Source: Lachancea dasiensis (taxonomy: Eukaryota; Ascomycota; Saccharomycetes; Saccharomycetales; Saccharomycetaceae). From it: a stretch of 64,000 nucleotides of DNA. This document shows, piece by piece, positions 25,350 to 34,643 of the stretch (the first letter of the stretch is position 1; the number at the start of each line of letters is the position of its first letter). Made by a program: the position numbers and the translations under genes. The DNA is taken from assembly GCA_900074725.1 (NCBI GenBank), contig LT598454.1, forward strand, positions 1,060,854 to 1,124,853, in the 5' to 3' direction. The notes under the pieces are model-generated. The model was given only the letters and a program-made list of their open reading frames with translations. It had not been told where the DNA came from and searched no databases.

Positions 25350-28300
25350 ATGTCGTTGAGCGATCAATTAGCACAAGTAGCTGCTAACAATGCTACGGTT
25401 GCCTTCGATCGCAAAAAGAGACAGAAACTACACTCGGCGTCGCTAATTTATAATCCAAAAACTGCGGCTACTCAAGACTTTGATTTCATTCACGAAAATG
25501 CCATGAACTCATTAGAAGAGCTCATGGCTTTAGACACAAGATTTTCGGTTTTCCAAAAGTCTTTATTCGGAACTTCTTCGGTTGTTATCGATAGAAATAC
25601 CCAGACAAAGGAACAAGTGCAGGACCTGGACAACGCGGTGAACTTGTATCTTATGCTAATTTCATCTAAGTGGCACTTGGCTCCAACTCTGCATGCGACA
25701 GAATGGTTAGTGCGTCGTTTTCAGATTCACGTTCACAATGCCGAATGCCTGCTGCTATCCACGCTTGATTACTACCAGAGTCCTGTGTTCAAGCGTATTC
25801 TCAATATCGTGCGCCTGCCACCGTTGTTCCATCCTCTCAGTAATTTCGTCAGAAGCGAAAACTCTCCTTCAAGTGTCACAATCATAAAGCTTTTCAACGA
25901 TGCGGATTTTTTGAAACTTTACACGCAATACTTGAGCAAGGTCATCAAACAACAAGTGACCTACACAAACCAACTCCTCTTCACCAGTTGTGCATTCATC
26001 AACCTGATTGCCTATAAATCTAATGATATAGAAGGATTGGGGAATTTGTTACCTACACTTTTAGAGATTGCTGCCAAGCTGCTGGGCTCTGATTCTGCCG
26101 ATTGCCAAATAGCCGCTCATACGATTCTCGTTGTCTTCGGCAGTGCGCTGCCCTTAAAGAAGGAGATCATCCTGGCTGCTGCGGAGACCATATTGGCCAA
26201 CCTAAAGGATGATAAGGCAAAAAGGTCGGCTTTCATTTCGATCGCTAAGCTGTTTCAAACGATGATGTCCAACGGAAACGTAGATCAAATGCCACTGTCC
26301 CTCTATAAGCTTTTCGATTCTAAGTTTAACTTGGATTGTCTGGTGGAATATTTACGCGCCGGTGACAAAATTTTAGCAGATAAGTTTTTGACTGCGTACA
26401 TTCGCTCTGTTTTAAGATACGATCACCAAAAACTTACCGCGTTAGTGAAGTTGCTAAAGAGCATTTCTTTGGAGGCATTTGAAATGAGGCATATAATTGC
26501 TGATCTAATACACCTCTCAGAGGTGTATGAAGAGAAGGCAGCACTCGTGGAGATTTTCGAATATTTTATATCTATTGACGAGGACCGTGTGGTTCAGTCG
26601 TTAAGCTCTTTGAATTTGACTCCAGAACTGTTTGAGTTAAGGTTAGCCACGTCGCTTTTTTCAACACAAGAAGATACTGATACAACCTTCAACAACATAG
26701 GCGCGTCTAAAATAATGGGAGCAAACTCAACCATCGAGCCTTTCAAAGACTTCCTCAATAAGAATTCACAATACATCACCACAAAGGCCACATCGATTAT
26801 GGTAGAAGAGGATGAGAGGTTTGCAAAGCTATTATCGCTATTTGTTGAAGCAGTTGCTAAGAAATTCAAGGCCGGATTGTTTCTGTCTTCTTTCTTTACT
26901 ACGGTAGAGGGGAGATTGACGTTTCTACTTAGAGTCATAATATCTCCCGCAACACCAGCCACACTTCGCATGGAATCCTTGGCGAATTTCTCAAAGGCTA
27001 TCAACCAGATAGGCCAAGACTCTAACCTATTTAGCCTGGTTCCTATCTTAATTGCAGGATTAAACGATTCTTCTAAGAATGTCAAAATTGCAATCAGGAA
27101 GGTCTTAGTGCAAATTTCAAAGAGGCCCTTTACAAAACATTATTTCCTTGTCAATAAGCTTTACGGAGATGTTGAAATACCTATGGTGAATCCAAAGGAT
27201 GCAGAAGCTTGGCTCAAGAAATTTTTGGATGCTTTTGTGGTTGAAAATCATGACATTGCCAACTTGATGTTCCCAAAGAAAATGGAAAAGGTCTTCATGG
27301 TGTTTTGGGTTAACCAAGCCATACATATGCCACTGCCACAAGCCAAAGCTACTTTTATTCGATATGTCACCGCACACAAACTTTACACCTCCTCCTACTC
27401 CGCTTTATTCGAGGGCTTCCTAAAGAACTACCTCGAAGAACGCGGTATTTGGGAAATGAGATGCAACGTCAACAAATACAGCTTTGAAAAATTTGAAACT
27501 TCTGTTGTTTCCATGATCGCTGCAAGAGAAAAAAATGCGGCTGTCTTGGAATTCGCTGAAATTGCTTTGAATTGTGAACATGAGCAACTGGCTTCATTAG
27601 TTTCTCATCGCCTCCAGGGTATATTTTCGAATCTGAAGATCACACAGCAGCAACAAATTGCGAAAAAAGTTGTCGATTGTACTGCAGAACGAGATCTTTT
27701 TTATGATTCTATTGGCTTTCTCCAGTCTCTGAAATTGTCCGCCGACGTTTTTGTCTCGCTTCTCTCTCACTATTGTTTGAATACTGAAGGGGAGGAGGGC
27801 GATTTCACCAAGAAAAGAAGGAGAAGGTCATCCACAACTAATAAAGCCGTACTGCAAAGAGAAGATGTTTCACAAATTGCAGAAATGCATTTAAGAAAAA
27901 TTACCATCACCTTAGAAGCGTTAGATCATATCAGACCGGAAGGTTCTGAGCCATTGCTTTCTGCCTTATTCAATGTTCTCTCTGATCTAGAAACTTTAGA
28001 TCAAGATGGTGGACTCCCTGTTCTTTATGCTCAAGAAACCCTCTCTTCTTGCATGATTTTGACCATAAACTCCATGCCCAGCGACTCTAAGGCCAATCTA
28101 GGTTCCTTAAGAGCCGACATTTTGGTTTCGGCTATAAGCGCCTCCCAATCTCCCCAAGTACAGAATAAACTTCTGTTGGTAATTGGTGAATTGGCTAAAT
28201 TGAGCCCCGAGACTGTCTTACAATCTGTGATGCCTGTTTTCATTTTCATGGGCGCTCAAACGATTCGTCAGGATGATGAGTACTCTAGCTATGTCGTAGA

Positions 28301-30641
28301 AAAAACGATACAACGTGTTGTACCAGCTCTGGTGAACTCAAAGCAGTCTGAAAGTAGAGAAGAAATCGACTTCTTGTTGATGAGTTTCGGAACTGCTTTT
28401 GTTCATGTTCCGAGACATAGACGGGTAAAGCTTTTTACCACGCTTGTCCAGACTCTGGGCCCTGCAACTGCCCTCGGCCCCTTTATGTTTTTGATCGCTC
28501 AGCAATATTCTACGTTGGTGAACAGGTTTAAGGTGGCCGAGAGCAAGGGAGTGCTTGAGTTCATGAGAGTTTTTCTCAGCAAGTTCAACGTGCTAGAACA
28601 GTTGAAAGGGATCCAAAGTTATTTTTCATTGATCGACACTTTGGCTGAAGGTTACTCGGAAGAGGTTTTAGCTCAGCTCTCAGCACGGACTTTATTCTCT
28701 AATGGCGTATTAAACTTTTCAGCATCCGAAACTTTGGCTCTAAAAAACAACGGATTGTCATTACTCAACAAAGTTATACACGATGAGACTGATTACCAGA
28801 CCTCTGGGAGCCTGAAAGTTAGAGTCGTGGGCGCCCTATGGGACAGCGCTAACGACAAGCAACTTCGCGATGAGGTAAAAGCTAGGTTTGGTGATGTTTT
28901 GAAGTGTACTCTACACTCGTTGGATGTCGTGGATTCTGCCCTCAAGGTTGCTTTTAAAAGTGATGGGTCATTTTCAAATGGTGAACTTGAGGAGGAGCGT
29001 TCTTCCATCCGCAAAAACCTATACCAACTACTGGGCCATGTGCTGGACCTGTTACCTATTAAAGAATTTACTTCGGCCACGCTCCCCCTCATTTCGGCAG
29101 ATGACGGCAACGAGGCAACAAAGCGCCATTTGATCTTGGTACTGTCCTCAAAATTCGAGGTCGAGCCAACCGAATCTGCTCCTTATGCCAGCAATGTCAT
29201 CAATGCACTTTTGTCACTAGCTGAGCCAGAAATCAAGCGCGATGACATCGTCCAAGTCTCTTTGAATACCGTGAGCACTTTGATCTCCAAGTTTGGCGAG
29301 AAGCTGGACTCTGGCCTCATCACAAAATCTATGAATGCTGCTTGTAGATTACTTCTATCTCAAAAGATGGAAATCGAAATTTCATCGTTAGCAGTCCTCA
29401 CAAGTGCTGTGCAGGTGCTAGGCGTTAAATCAATTGCTTTCTATCCGAAGATCATGGCACCTTCATTGCAAATTTTTAAGGCGTTAGAAAACAGTGAAGC
29501 AGAGGTAAAGGCGCAATTGCAACTATCAATTGTTTTGGTTTTTGCAGCCATGATAAAGCGTATACCGGCATTTTTGTTATCAAATCTAGTCGATGTCTTC
29601 AGAGTCATTTTGTTTGCAGATGAGGTTCAAGATTCTATTCGCCTTTCTGTGATATCGTTAGTGGCCCAACACATTGACTTGAGAGAAATAATGAGAGCAC
29701 TCCACAAGGTTTGGGTTTCTGATGTTAGTGCTACTAGCGATTCTGTGGCCATATCCCTATTTTTGAGTGCACTAGAGTCCACGGTCGAGGCTATCGACAA
29801 GAAAGTGGCCACTGCCGAATCTCCTGTGTTTTTCCGCCTTCTGCTGTCTTTGTTTGAATATAGGGCTACTAGCGAATTTGACCATAATACGATCAGTCGC
29901 ATAGAGGCGTCCGTTCATGGTGTCGCCAATGCGTACGTTCTGAAATTGAACGACAAAGTGTTCAGACCTCTGTTCGCACTTGTGGTTAGATGGGCATTTG
30001 ACGGTGAGGGTGTTATCAACAATGCGATGACGAAAGTTGAAAGACTTACTGCCTTCTTCAAGTTTTTCAACCGACTACAGGACAACCTGAAGGCTATCCT
30101 CACCACTTATTTCACTTATCTTCTAGACCCTTCCATTGAGCTGCTGAAGGCTTTCAGCCAGGGTGAAATTGCCCACCCTAACCTGCGCCGCTTGGTACTC
30201 CATTCCTTAACTTCATGTTTTAAGTACGACAGGGAGGAGTATTGGAAATCCACCTCTCGTTTTGAGCTGGCGTCTGAGGCGCTCATTGCCCAGTTGAAAA
30301 CCATCGAAGATCCTGTTGGACGTTACTTGGTCAAGGCCATCAGTTCTTTGGCGATGAATAATGCTGGCGCTGATGACCATAATAAGGCTATGAACACATT
30401 GCTGATATCGCATATGAAACCAAGTTGCTCTAGTTCGGAGAAACTATGGGCCGTTAGAACAGTCAAGGCCATATACTCCAAGGTGGGTGAGGGTTGGCTC
30501 ACTCTTTTACCGCAGTTGGTGCCCATTATTGCCGAGCTACTCGAGGACGACGATGATGACGTCGAATACGAAGTACGGACGGGTTTGGTGAAGGTTGTTG
30601 AAAACGTTCTTGGTGAACCATTTGACAGATATTTAGATTGA
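25350..30641 (+). CDS. UTP10: U3 snoRNP / SSU processome subunit Utp10
   Basis: This 1763-residue protein is the counterpart of S. cerevisiae Utp10 (YJL109C, 1769 residues; human HEATR1). It acts in the nucleolus as part of the t-UTP/UtpA subcomplex, which binds the 5' external spacer of pre-rRNA and is linked to rDNA transcription. The N-terminal block (MSLSDQLAQVAANNATVAFDRKKRQKLHSASLIYNP) is strongly conserved. The rest is helical HEAT-like repeats, a basic KKRRRRSS patch near residue 825, and a C-terminal BP28CT region ending in an acidic EDDDDDVEYEV stretch. No intron or break is seen across 5.3 kb. The RRPE and PAC pair upstream fits growth-regulated expression. Confidence 0.96.
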   Translation: MSLSDQLAQVAANNATVAFDRKKRQKLHSASLIYNPKTAATQDFDFIHENAMNSLEELMALDTRFSVFQKSLFGTSSVVIDRNTQTKEQVQDLDNAVNLYLMLISSKWHLAPTLHATEWLVRRFQIHVHNAECLLLSTLDYYQSPVFKRILNIVRLPPLFHPLSNFVRSENSPSSVTIIKLFNDADFLKLYTQYLSKVIKQQVTYTNQLLFTSCAFINLIAYKSNDIEGLGNLLPTLLEIAAKLLGSDSADCQIAAHTILVVFGSALPLKKEIILAAAETILANLKDDKAKRSAFISIAKLFQTMMSNGNVDQMPLSLYKLFDSKFNLDCLVEYLRAGDKILADKFLTAYIRSVLRYDHQKLTALVKLLKSISLEAFEMRHIIADLIHLSEVYEEKAALVEIFEYFISIDEDRVVQSLSSLNLTPELFELRLATSLFSTQEDTDTTFNNIGASKIMGANSTIEPFKDFLNKNSQYITTKATSIMVEEDERFAKLLSLFVEAVAKKFKAGLFLSSFFTTVEGRLTFLLRVIISPATPATLRMESLANFSKAINQIGQDSNLFSLVPILIAGLNDSSKNVKIAIRKVLVQISKRPFTKHYFLVNKLYGDVEIPMVNPKDAEAWLKKFLDAFVVENHDIANLMFPKKMEKVFMVFWVNQAIHMPLPQAKATFIRYVTAHKLYTSSYSALFEGFLKNYLEERGIWEMRCNVNKYSFEKFETSVVSMIAAREKNAAVLEFAEIALNCEHEQLASLVSHRLQGIFSNLKITQQQQIAKKVVDCTAERDLFYDSIGFLQSLKLSADVFVSLLSHYCLNTEGEEGDFTKKRRRRSSTTNKAVLQREDVSQIAEMHLRKITITLEALDHIRPEGSEPLLSALFNVLSDLETLDQDGGLPVLYAQETLSSCMILTINSMPSDSKANLGSLRADILVSAISASQSPQVQNKLLLVIGELAKLSPETVLQSVMPVFIFMGAQTIRQDDEYSSYVVEKTIQRVVPALVNSKQSESREEIDFLLMSFGTAFVHVPRHRRVKLFTTLVQTLGPATALGPFMFLIAQQYSTLVNRFKVAESKGVLEFMRVFLSKFNVLEQLKGIQSYFSLIDTLAEGYSEEVLAQLSARTLFSNGVLNFSASETLALKNNGLSLLNKVIHDETDYQTSGSLKVRVVGALWDSANDKQLRDEVKARFGDVLKCTLHSLDVVDSALKVAFKSDGSFSNGELEEERSSIRKNLYQLLGHVLDLLPIKEFTSATLPLISADDGNEATKRHLILVLSSKFEVEPTESAPYASNVINALLSLAEPEIKRDDIVQVSLNTVSTLISKFGEKLDSGLITKSMNAACRLLLSQKMEIEISSLAVLTSAVQVLGVKSIAFYPKIMAPSLQIFKALENSEAEVKAQLQLSIVLVFAAMIKRIPAFLLSNLVDVFRVILFADEVQDSIRLSVISLVAQHIDLREIMRALHKVWVSDVSATSDSVAISLFLSALESTVEAIDKKVATAESPVFFRLLLSLFEYRATSEFDHNTISRIEASVHGVANAYVLKLNDKVFRPLFALVVRWAFDGEGVINNAMTKVERLTAFFKFFNRLQDNLKAILTTYFTYLLDPSIELLKAFSQGEIAHPNLRRLVLHSLTSCFKYDREEYWKSTSRFELASEALIAQLKTIEDPVGRYLVKAISSLAMNNAGADDHNKAMNTLLISHMKPSCSSSEKLWAVRTVKAIYSKVGEGWLTLLPQLVPIIAELLEDDDDDVEYEVRTGLVKVVENVLGEPFDRYLD

Positions 30642-30857
30642 ACTATAGAATGCTGTTAAAAGAAAACGCACAGTGTTTAAATGTAATATAATATTGTTCT
30701 CGAACAGAATACAATTATTACCAGAGTTTTTGTGAAGCCTTGTTGGCTACCAGTGTACTTTAATAGCGCTAATATATCCCAACTACCTGATTAAAATAAT
30801 AATAGGCGAACCTAAAAAAAAATCCTACCCAAAGAACGAAACGACAGCGGTAGCAAC

Positions 30858-31592
30858 ATGGCGGAGCTTCCTGTCACATTGCAAGATGTAGAATCTAGGT
30901 ACATCAAGCCAGAGCTGCCAACAGTCTTAAAAAGGCTATTTAAATCTCATAAGAACTTGGATTTCGAATCTGCTATTTGGGAGATGGTCAATCTCGTATT
31001 CCGACCTCGCAAAGCGCACCGGACTCTGTATTACCAAAGGCAAACAAGGAATAGATGGTCCAGGGATGATCCTTCGTTTTTCATATTGCAAATTGGGTTG
31101 CTTTCGGCGAGTTCACTAGTCTGGTCCATCGTTTATGGTCAATCTTTCCTTGGATTTCTCAAGATGATGATCAATATGATCTTACTGGATTTTTTTGCAA
31201 TTGGATTCACCGTCGCCACAGTGTTCTGGTCGCTTTTGAACCGCAGTTTCTTCAAGTTTAGATCCGCTCAACATTCCCAAGTTGAATGGGCATTTTGTTT
31301 TGACGTACACTGCAATGCATTTCTAGTGGTATGGTGTTTACTCTACCTTTTGCAATTCATTCTTCTCCCTGTTATCCATCTTCATCGCTGGATTGGTCTC
31401 TTCGTCGGAAATACACTGTATTGTGTAGCTTTTGGGCAATATTTTGTCCTTTCATTTTACGGATACAGCCAACTACCAATCTTAAAAAACGTCAACTTCA
31501 TTCTTTTACCGACTCTCATATTTGCAGGTATCTACTTTGTGAGCTTGTTCGGTTTAGATCTCTCAAGGGTGTTTCAATTTCACTCCTATTAG
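30858..31592 (+). CDS. GMH1: UNC-50 family Golgi membrane protein Gmh1
   Basis: This 244-residue protein is the counterpart of S. cerevisiae Gmh1 (YKR030W), a Golgi membrane protein of the UNC-50 family that interacts with the Arf-GEFs Gea1 and Gea2. The conserved N-terminal cytosolic part includes LKRLFKSHKNLDFESAIWEMVNLVFRPRKAHRTLYYQRQTRNRW, with the FRPRKxxRxxYYxRQTRNxW pattern typical of the family. Then come five hydrophobic segments; the segment around EWAFCFDVHCNAF is also conserved. The start at 30858 follows an A-rich leader. UTP10 lies 216 bp upstream. GMH1 is on S. cerevisiae chromosome XI and UTP10 on X, so this pair is one of the interleaving points. Confidence 0.94.
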   Translation: MAELPVTLQDVESRYIKPELPTVLKRLFKSHKNLDFESAIWEMVNLVFRPRKAHRTLYYQRQTRNRWSRDDPSFFILQIGLLSASSLVWSIVYGQSFLGFLKMMINMILLDFFAIGFTVATVFWSLLNRSFFKFRSAQHSQVEWAFCFDVHCNAFLVVWCLLYLLQFILLPVIHLHRWIGLFVGNTLYCVAFGQYFVLSFYGYSQLPILKNVNFILLPTLIFAGIYFVSLFGLDLSRVFQFHSY

Positions 31593-32347
31593 GGAGCACA
31601 ACTAGGCGGGGGTTGTCTACCACCAATCATTACCAATTATTCACAAGCCAGCCTGCTAACCCAAGCAACAAGTGGTCCGCGATATTGAAGGACGAAGGCG
31701 TGAAGCTTGCTCATCAAACCTTTTATATTCTTCCGCCGTGCTGCCTATATCTTACTGCGACCTTAGTTCTGGCTTGACGATGGAAGGTTGCTTGCTAAGA
31801 AATATCGCCAAAAACAGTCTCGATTCCGCTGCAGGCTACGCCTGCAAAGTGAATACTCAAGCTTCAAGGTGGTAAAACCACACCGTGGGAACTTTTAATT
31901 TATTCTTGCATAAAGACGATGTGCCTCCCAAAATGTTCTGAAGATTTTGAGCTGGTGAAGTATCGTTCAGTGATCCCAGTCAATCTGGTAAACCCGCGTC
32001 CAGCAACTTAGGATACAGTATTTGTGAATCACTACTCGAGGATTTTATTCAAAATATTCAGCGTCTTATGCCAAGTTTGATTCAACCAACGTTCTTAGTG
32101 AAAACTCTGAAATATTTAGATCATGTACATACGGCTGGTTGAAATCGAGCTCTCATGGATCCTCTCTGCTTACCTGTGGCCCTTAGGCCCGAGTAGGAGA
32201 ATCAATGTTTGGCGTCAAGTAAAAAGGAGGAACATCGAATTTAATTATACGTGCAATGCATTATTTACTAAACATATCTTTTGATTAAGCTACCGAAAGC
32301 TATTATTAATCTTTGCCCGGAAATCATATCCTGGATGTGAGCTATCG
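31593..32347. other. Unusually long convergent intergenic region
   Basis: The flanking genes face each other, so no promoter is required here, yet the gap is 755 bp, against about 80-170 bp for the window's other convergent pairs up to the 312-bp RPL4-HMT1 gap. It contains a 7-bp-arm hairpin at 31830-31846 (TGCAGGC-TAC-GCCTGCA) and short plus-strand frames without resemblance to known proteins. A non-coding RNA, a decayed gene or plain drift are all possible. Confidence 0.5.
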
Positions 32348-34147
32348 TTAGCGATAGTCCTCAGGAGAAACTGCGAACGCAGCACCATCGCTTGATCCGT
32401 GATCAGATATAGTATTTCGTTTCGGCACACTGAGCTGGTCATCCATGGGCAATTGAGGAAGACCAGGACCAACATTTGTTAGCGATAAGAGTTCATAGTG
32501 TTCTGAATCGCGCCATAAATCTTCAAAGATCGTCTTCCCGATGCCCATTTTATCTCTCAACTGTTCCAATTCAGCATCGTTAACTGTGGGCGTACTTCTT
32601 GGAACATAGTTTTTAGTACTTTCGAATAACTGCTCGAATTCTTGATCCTTCTGGTCATTTCTCATCACAACAACGGGCTTCTCTATAACCGGCCTTTTGT
32701 CTGTTCGCTGCTGTAATATGTGTTCAAAATTTTTGATAATATCTTTCTCGCCAGCGAAGTGCTTTATCCTAGAAATCATTATCTTTTCCCCCACCACATT
32801 TGACGAAGGAAATCGTTCGATCATTTTGAGTTGATTGTTTAGTTTCTCGGTCAGAAGTTTTGTTTTCAAGTCATAACGGAGCCAAAACTTTGATACAGGC
32901 GCCTTTCCATCGCCAGCAACGGAATCAGGATGAACATCGAGTTCTGGCTCTAGCGACTTACGAAAATTGGAAGCTATTAGGGGCAGAGATTGCTCACTTC
33001 CATGAGAGCCTTTTTCCCCCTTTAGCACGGAAAGGCAGTTGTCTGAACCACTGGATAAATCCTGATCTGCAGTAAAACTATCGAAGCGACTTTTCATAAT
33101 GTCCAGTTTCATCTGCAATCGAGATGTATGAGATGCAGCCTGAGATCCTGCGCTGGATCTACTTGAGATATCGTTTTGAAAATTTTCGAGAAAATTGGAT
33201 TCGGTTTTGGATAGCTTTCGACCTGGCACCTTAGTGAGAGGCGACTGGTTGGAGCTTGTAATACTCGGGGCATTTTCGTTATCTTTTCCTTTTGAAATGT
33301 GTATAACGTCGTCGAATTTATTATCAAATGCGTAATCGCTAGAGAACACTTCATCGTTGATGGCAGTTTCGATTTGACTTTCTAAAATTTTGATTTCATT
33401 GTCCTCTCTATTTGAGAGAGCCTCAGTTGTTGCAATGCTATCAACATGGGGGTCTAAAAATCGACCATTTTGATTGAAGTCAACGCCCCCGCTGGGCCTA
33501 TCGGCCACCAAAGTTGTATCTGCACCAGAAATGTCGCTTTTGCTATTTCGCACTTTGAGGTTGATGGAACTTCCCGGGTGGTTAGATTCAGTGCGCCTCA
33601 AGTTAGCCATTGTCGGCAGAAGTGTTGTGCTCGAGCTTTTAGGCTTAATACCCATATTTCGACCAAACTGGTAATGGTGGATGGGGTTGTTGCCCAAATC
33701 TTGACTTGGCTCATTGTCGTATTTTGTCTCATGGAAGTACAGGTTCACCGGAAGACGTTGACTTTTGATGCTGGAGGAAGCTGAATTGCAGCTATTATTA
33801 CCATTACTGCTTTTGCGCACGTCCTTGAGCGAAATGTTGCTGCTGTTTCGCTTGTTCTTTAAATTGTTGTATAAGGCCATGGCGGCCGAACTGCGATGGT
33901 GGTTCGCCATTAGTTTAAGGGCGTGGTTGTGCCCGCTAACTTTGGGAATCGCAGACTCCTCGTGGCTGTTTTCAGAAACGGTGTAGAGTTGCTTATCCGG
34001 TAACTTGAGCGAGGAGGTTCGCTGTAATGAGGCCCTCTTAGCTTTGTGGTGGCTGCCACCGTTGAGCATAGTTGACAATCCACTGGAATTTCCATCGGCA
34101 CTCCCATTGCCTTCTCTGTTATTCCTGTACCCTGATCGTCCGCGCAT
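32348..34147 (-). CDS. Ser/Asn-rich protein of unknown function
   Basis: I cannot identify this 599-residue protein. The first ATG is at 34147 (an upstream GTG codon is in frame). Residues 1 to about 410 are Ser/Asn/His-rich with many RxxS-type sites (for example KRASLQRTSSLKLPDK) and look disordered. The last 185 or so residues look more ordered: SKFWLRYDLKTKLLTEKLNNQ, a segment with ISRIKHFAGEKDIIKNFEHIL, then DKMGIGKTIFEDLWRDSEHYELLSL. The FWLR and late LWxxSE elements faintly recall the TORC1 subunit Tco89, but this is from memory and weak. In S. cerevisiae GMH1 and SPO14 are neighbours with no such gene between them. The length and uniform codon phase support a real gene. Confidence 0.7.
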   Translation of the reverse strand: MRGRSGYRNNREGNGSADGNSSGLSTMLNGGSHHKAKRASLQRTSSLKLPDKQLYTVSENSHEESAIPKVSGHNHALKLMANHHRSSAAMALYNNLKNKRNSSNISLKDVRKSSNGNNSCNSASSSIKSQRLPVNLYFHETKYDNEPSQDLGNNPIHHYQFGRNMGIKPKSSSTTLLPTMANLRRTESNHPGSSINLKVRNSKSDISGADTTLVADRPSGGVDFNQNGRFLDPHVDSIATTEALSNREDNEIKILESQIETAINDEVFSSDYAFDNKFDDVIHISKGKDNENAPSITSSNQSPLTKVPGRKLSKTESNFLENFQNDISSRSSAGSQAASHTSRLQMKLDIMKSRFDSFTADQDLSSGSDNCLSVLKGEKGSHGSEQSLPLIASNFRKSLEPELDVHPDSVAGDGKAPVSKFWLRYDLKTKLLTEKLNNQLKMIERFPSSNVVGEKIMISRIKHFAGEKDIIKNFEHILQQRTDKRPVIEKPVVVMRNDQKDQEFEQLFESTKNYVPRSTPTVNDAELEQLRDKMGIGKTIFEDLWRDSEHYELLSLTNVGPGLPQLPMDDQLSVPKRNTISDHGSSDGAAFAVSPEDYR

Positions 34148-34643
34148 CTGAAATCCCGTCACAGTAATTGTTGAAGGGGGGCCAACCAGGAGTGCTGTAG
34201 GCTATGCAGTAAGCTGAGCAGTGTTTGAAAAGCCGTTAGGTTTCCGTCTTGCCTTCTAGATTCTACCAGGCGGACAAGACGTTTCACGTCCAACTTGCTA
34301 TCCAATGGGACTATCACCCCCACTCTACAGTGGGTATTTAAAAGGATCATCAATCATCGGGTATTCATGTTTTATTCAAACTTTCCTCGATGTTCTCATC
34401 CAACGTTAACTGCCTCGATTGCTTATCAGCTATGTGATAAGAACTGGTGTGGTTAAGTATTAGCCGTAGAAAAACAGCTGAACTTAGCTTATCATCGTTG
34501 AAAAAAATGTATCGTGGTACGATGTGCCGTTTAACAACTTGAATAATCAAAGAAGCGCAACGCCGTTCTTGCTACGGATGATGAACCCAAACGAGATTAG
34601 CAAACTCCGCTGATAATCGGGTCTTGGCCGTTGTCGAAAGAGA
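34148..34643. other. Intergenic region between SPO14 and the unknown gene
   Basis: This 496-bp gap follows the SPO14 stop and contains the promoter of the unidentified minus-strand gene. CTTATC/GATAAG-like sequences appear near 34422-34440. Nothing else was recognised. Confidence 0.5.
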
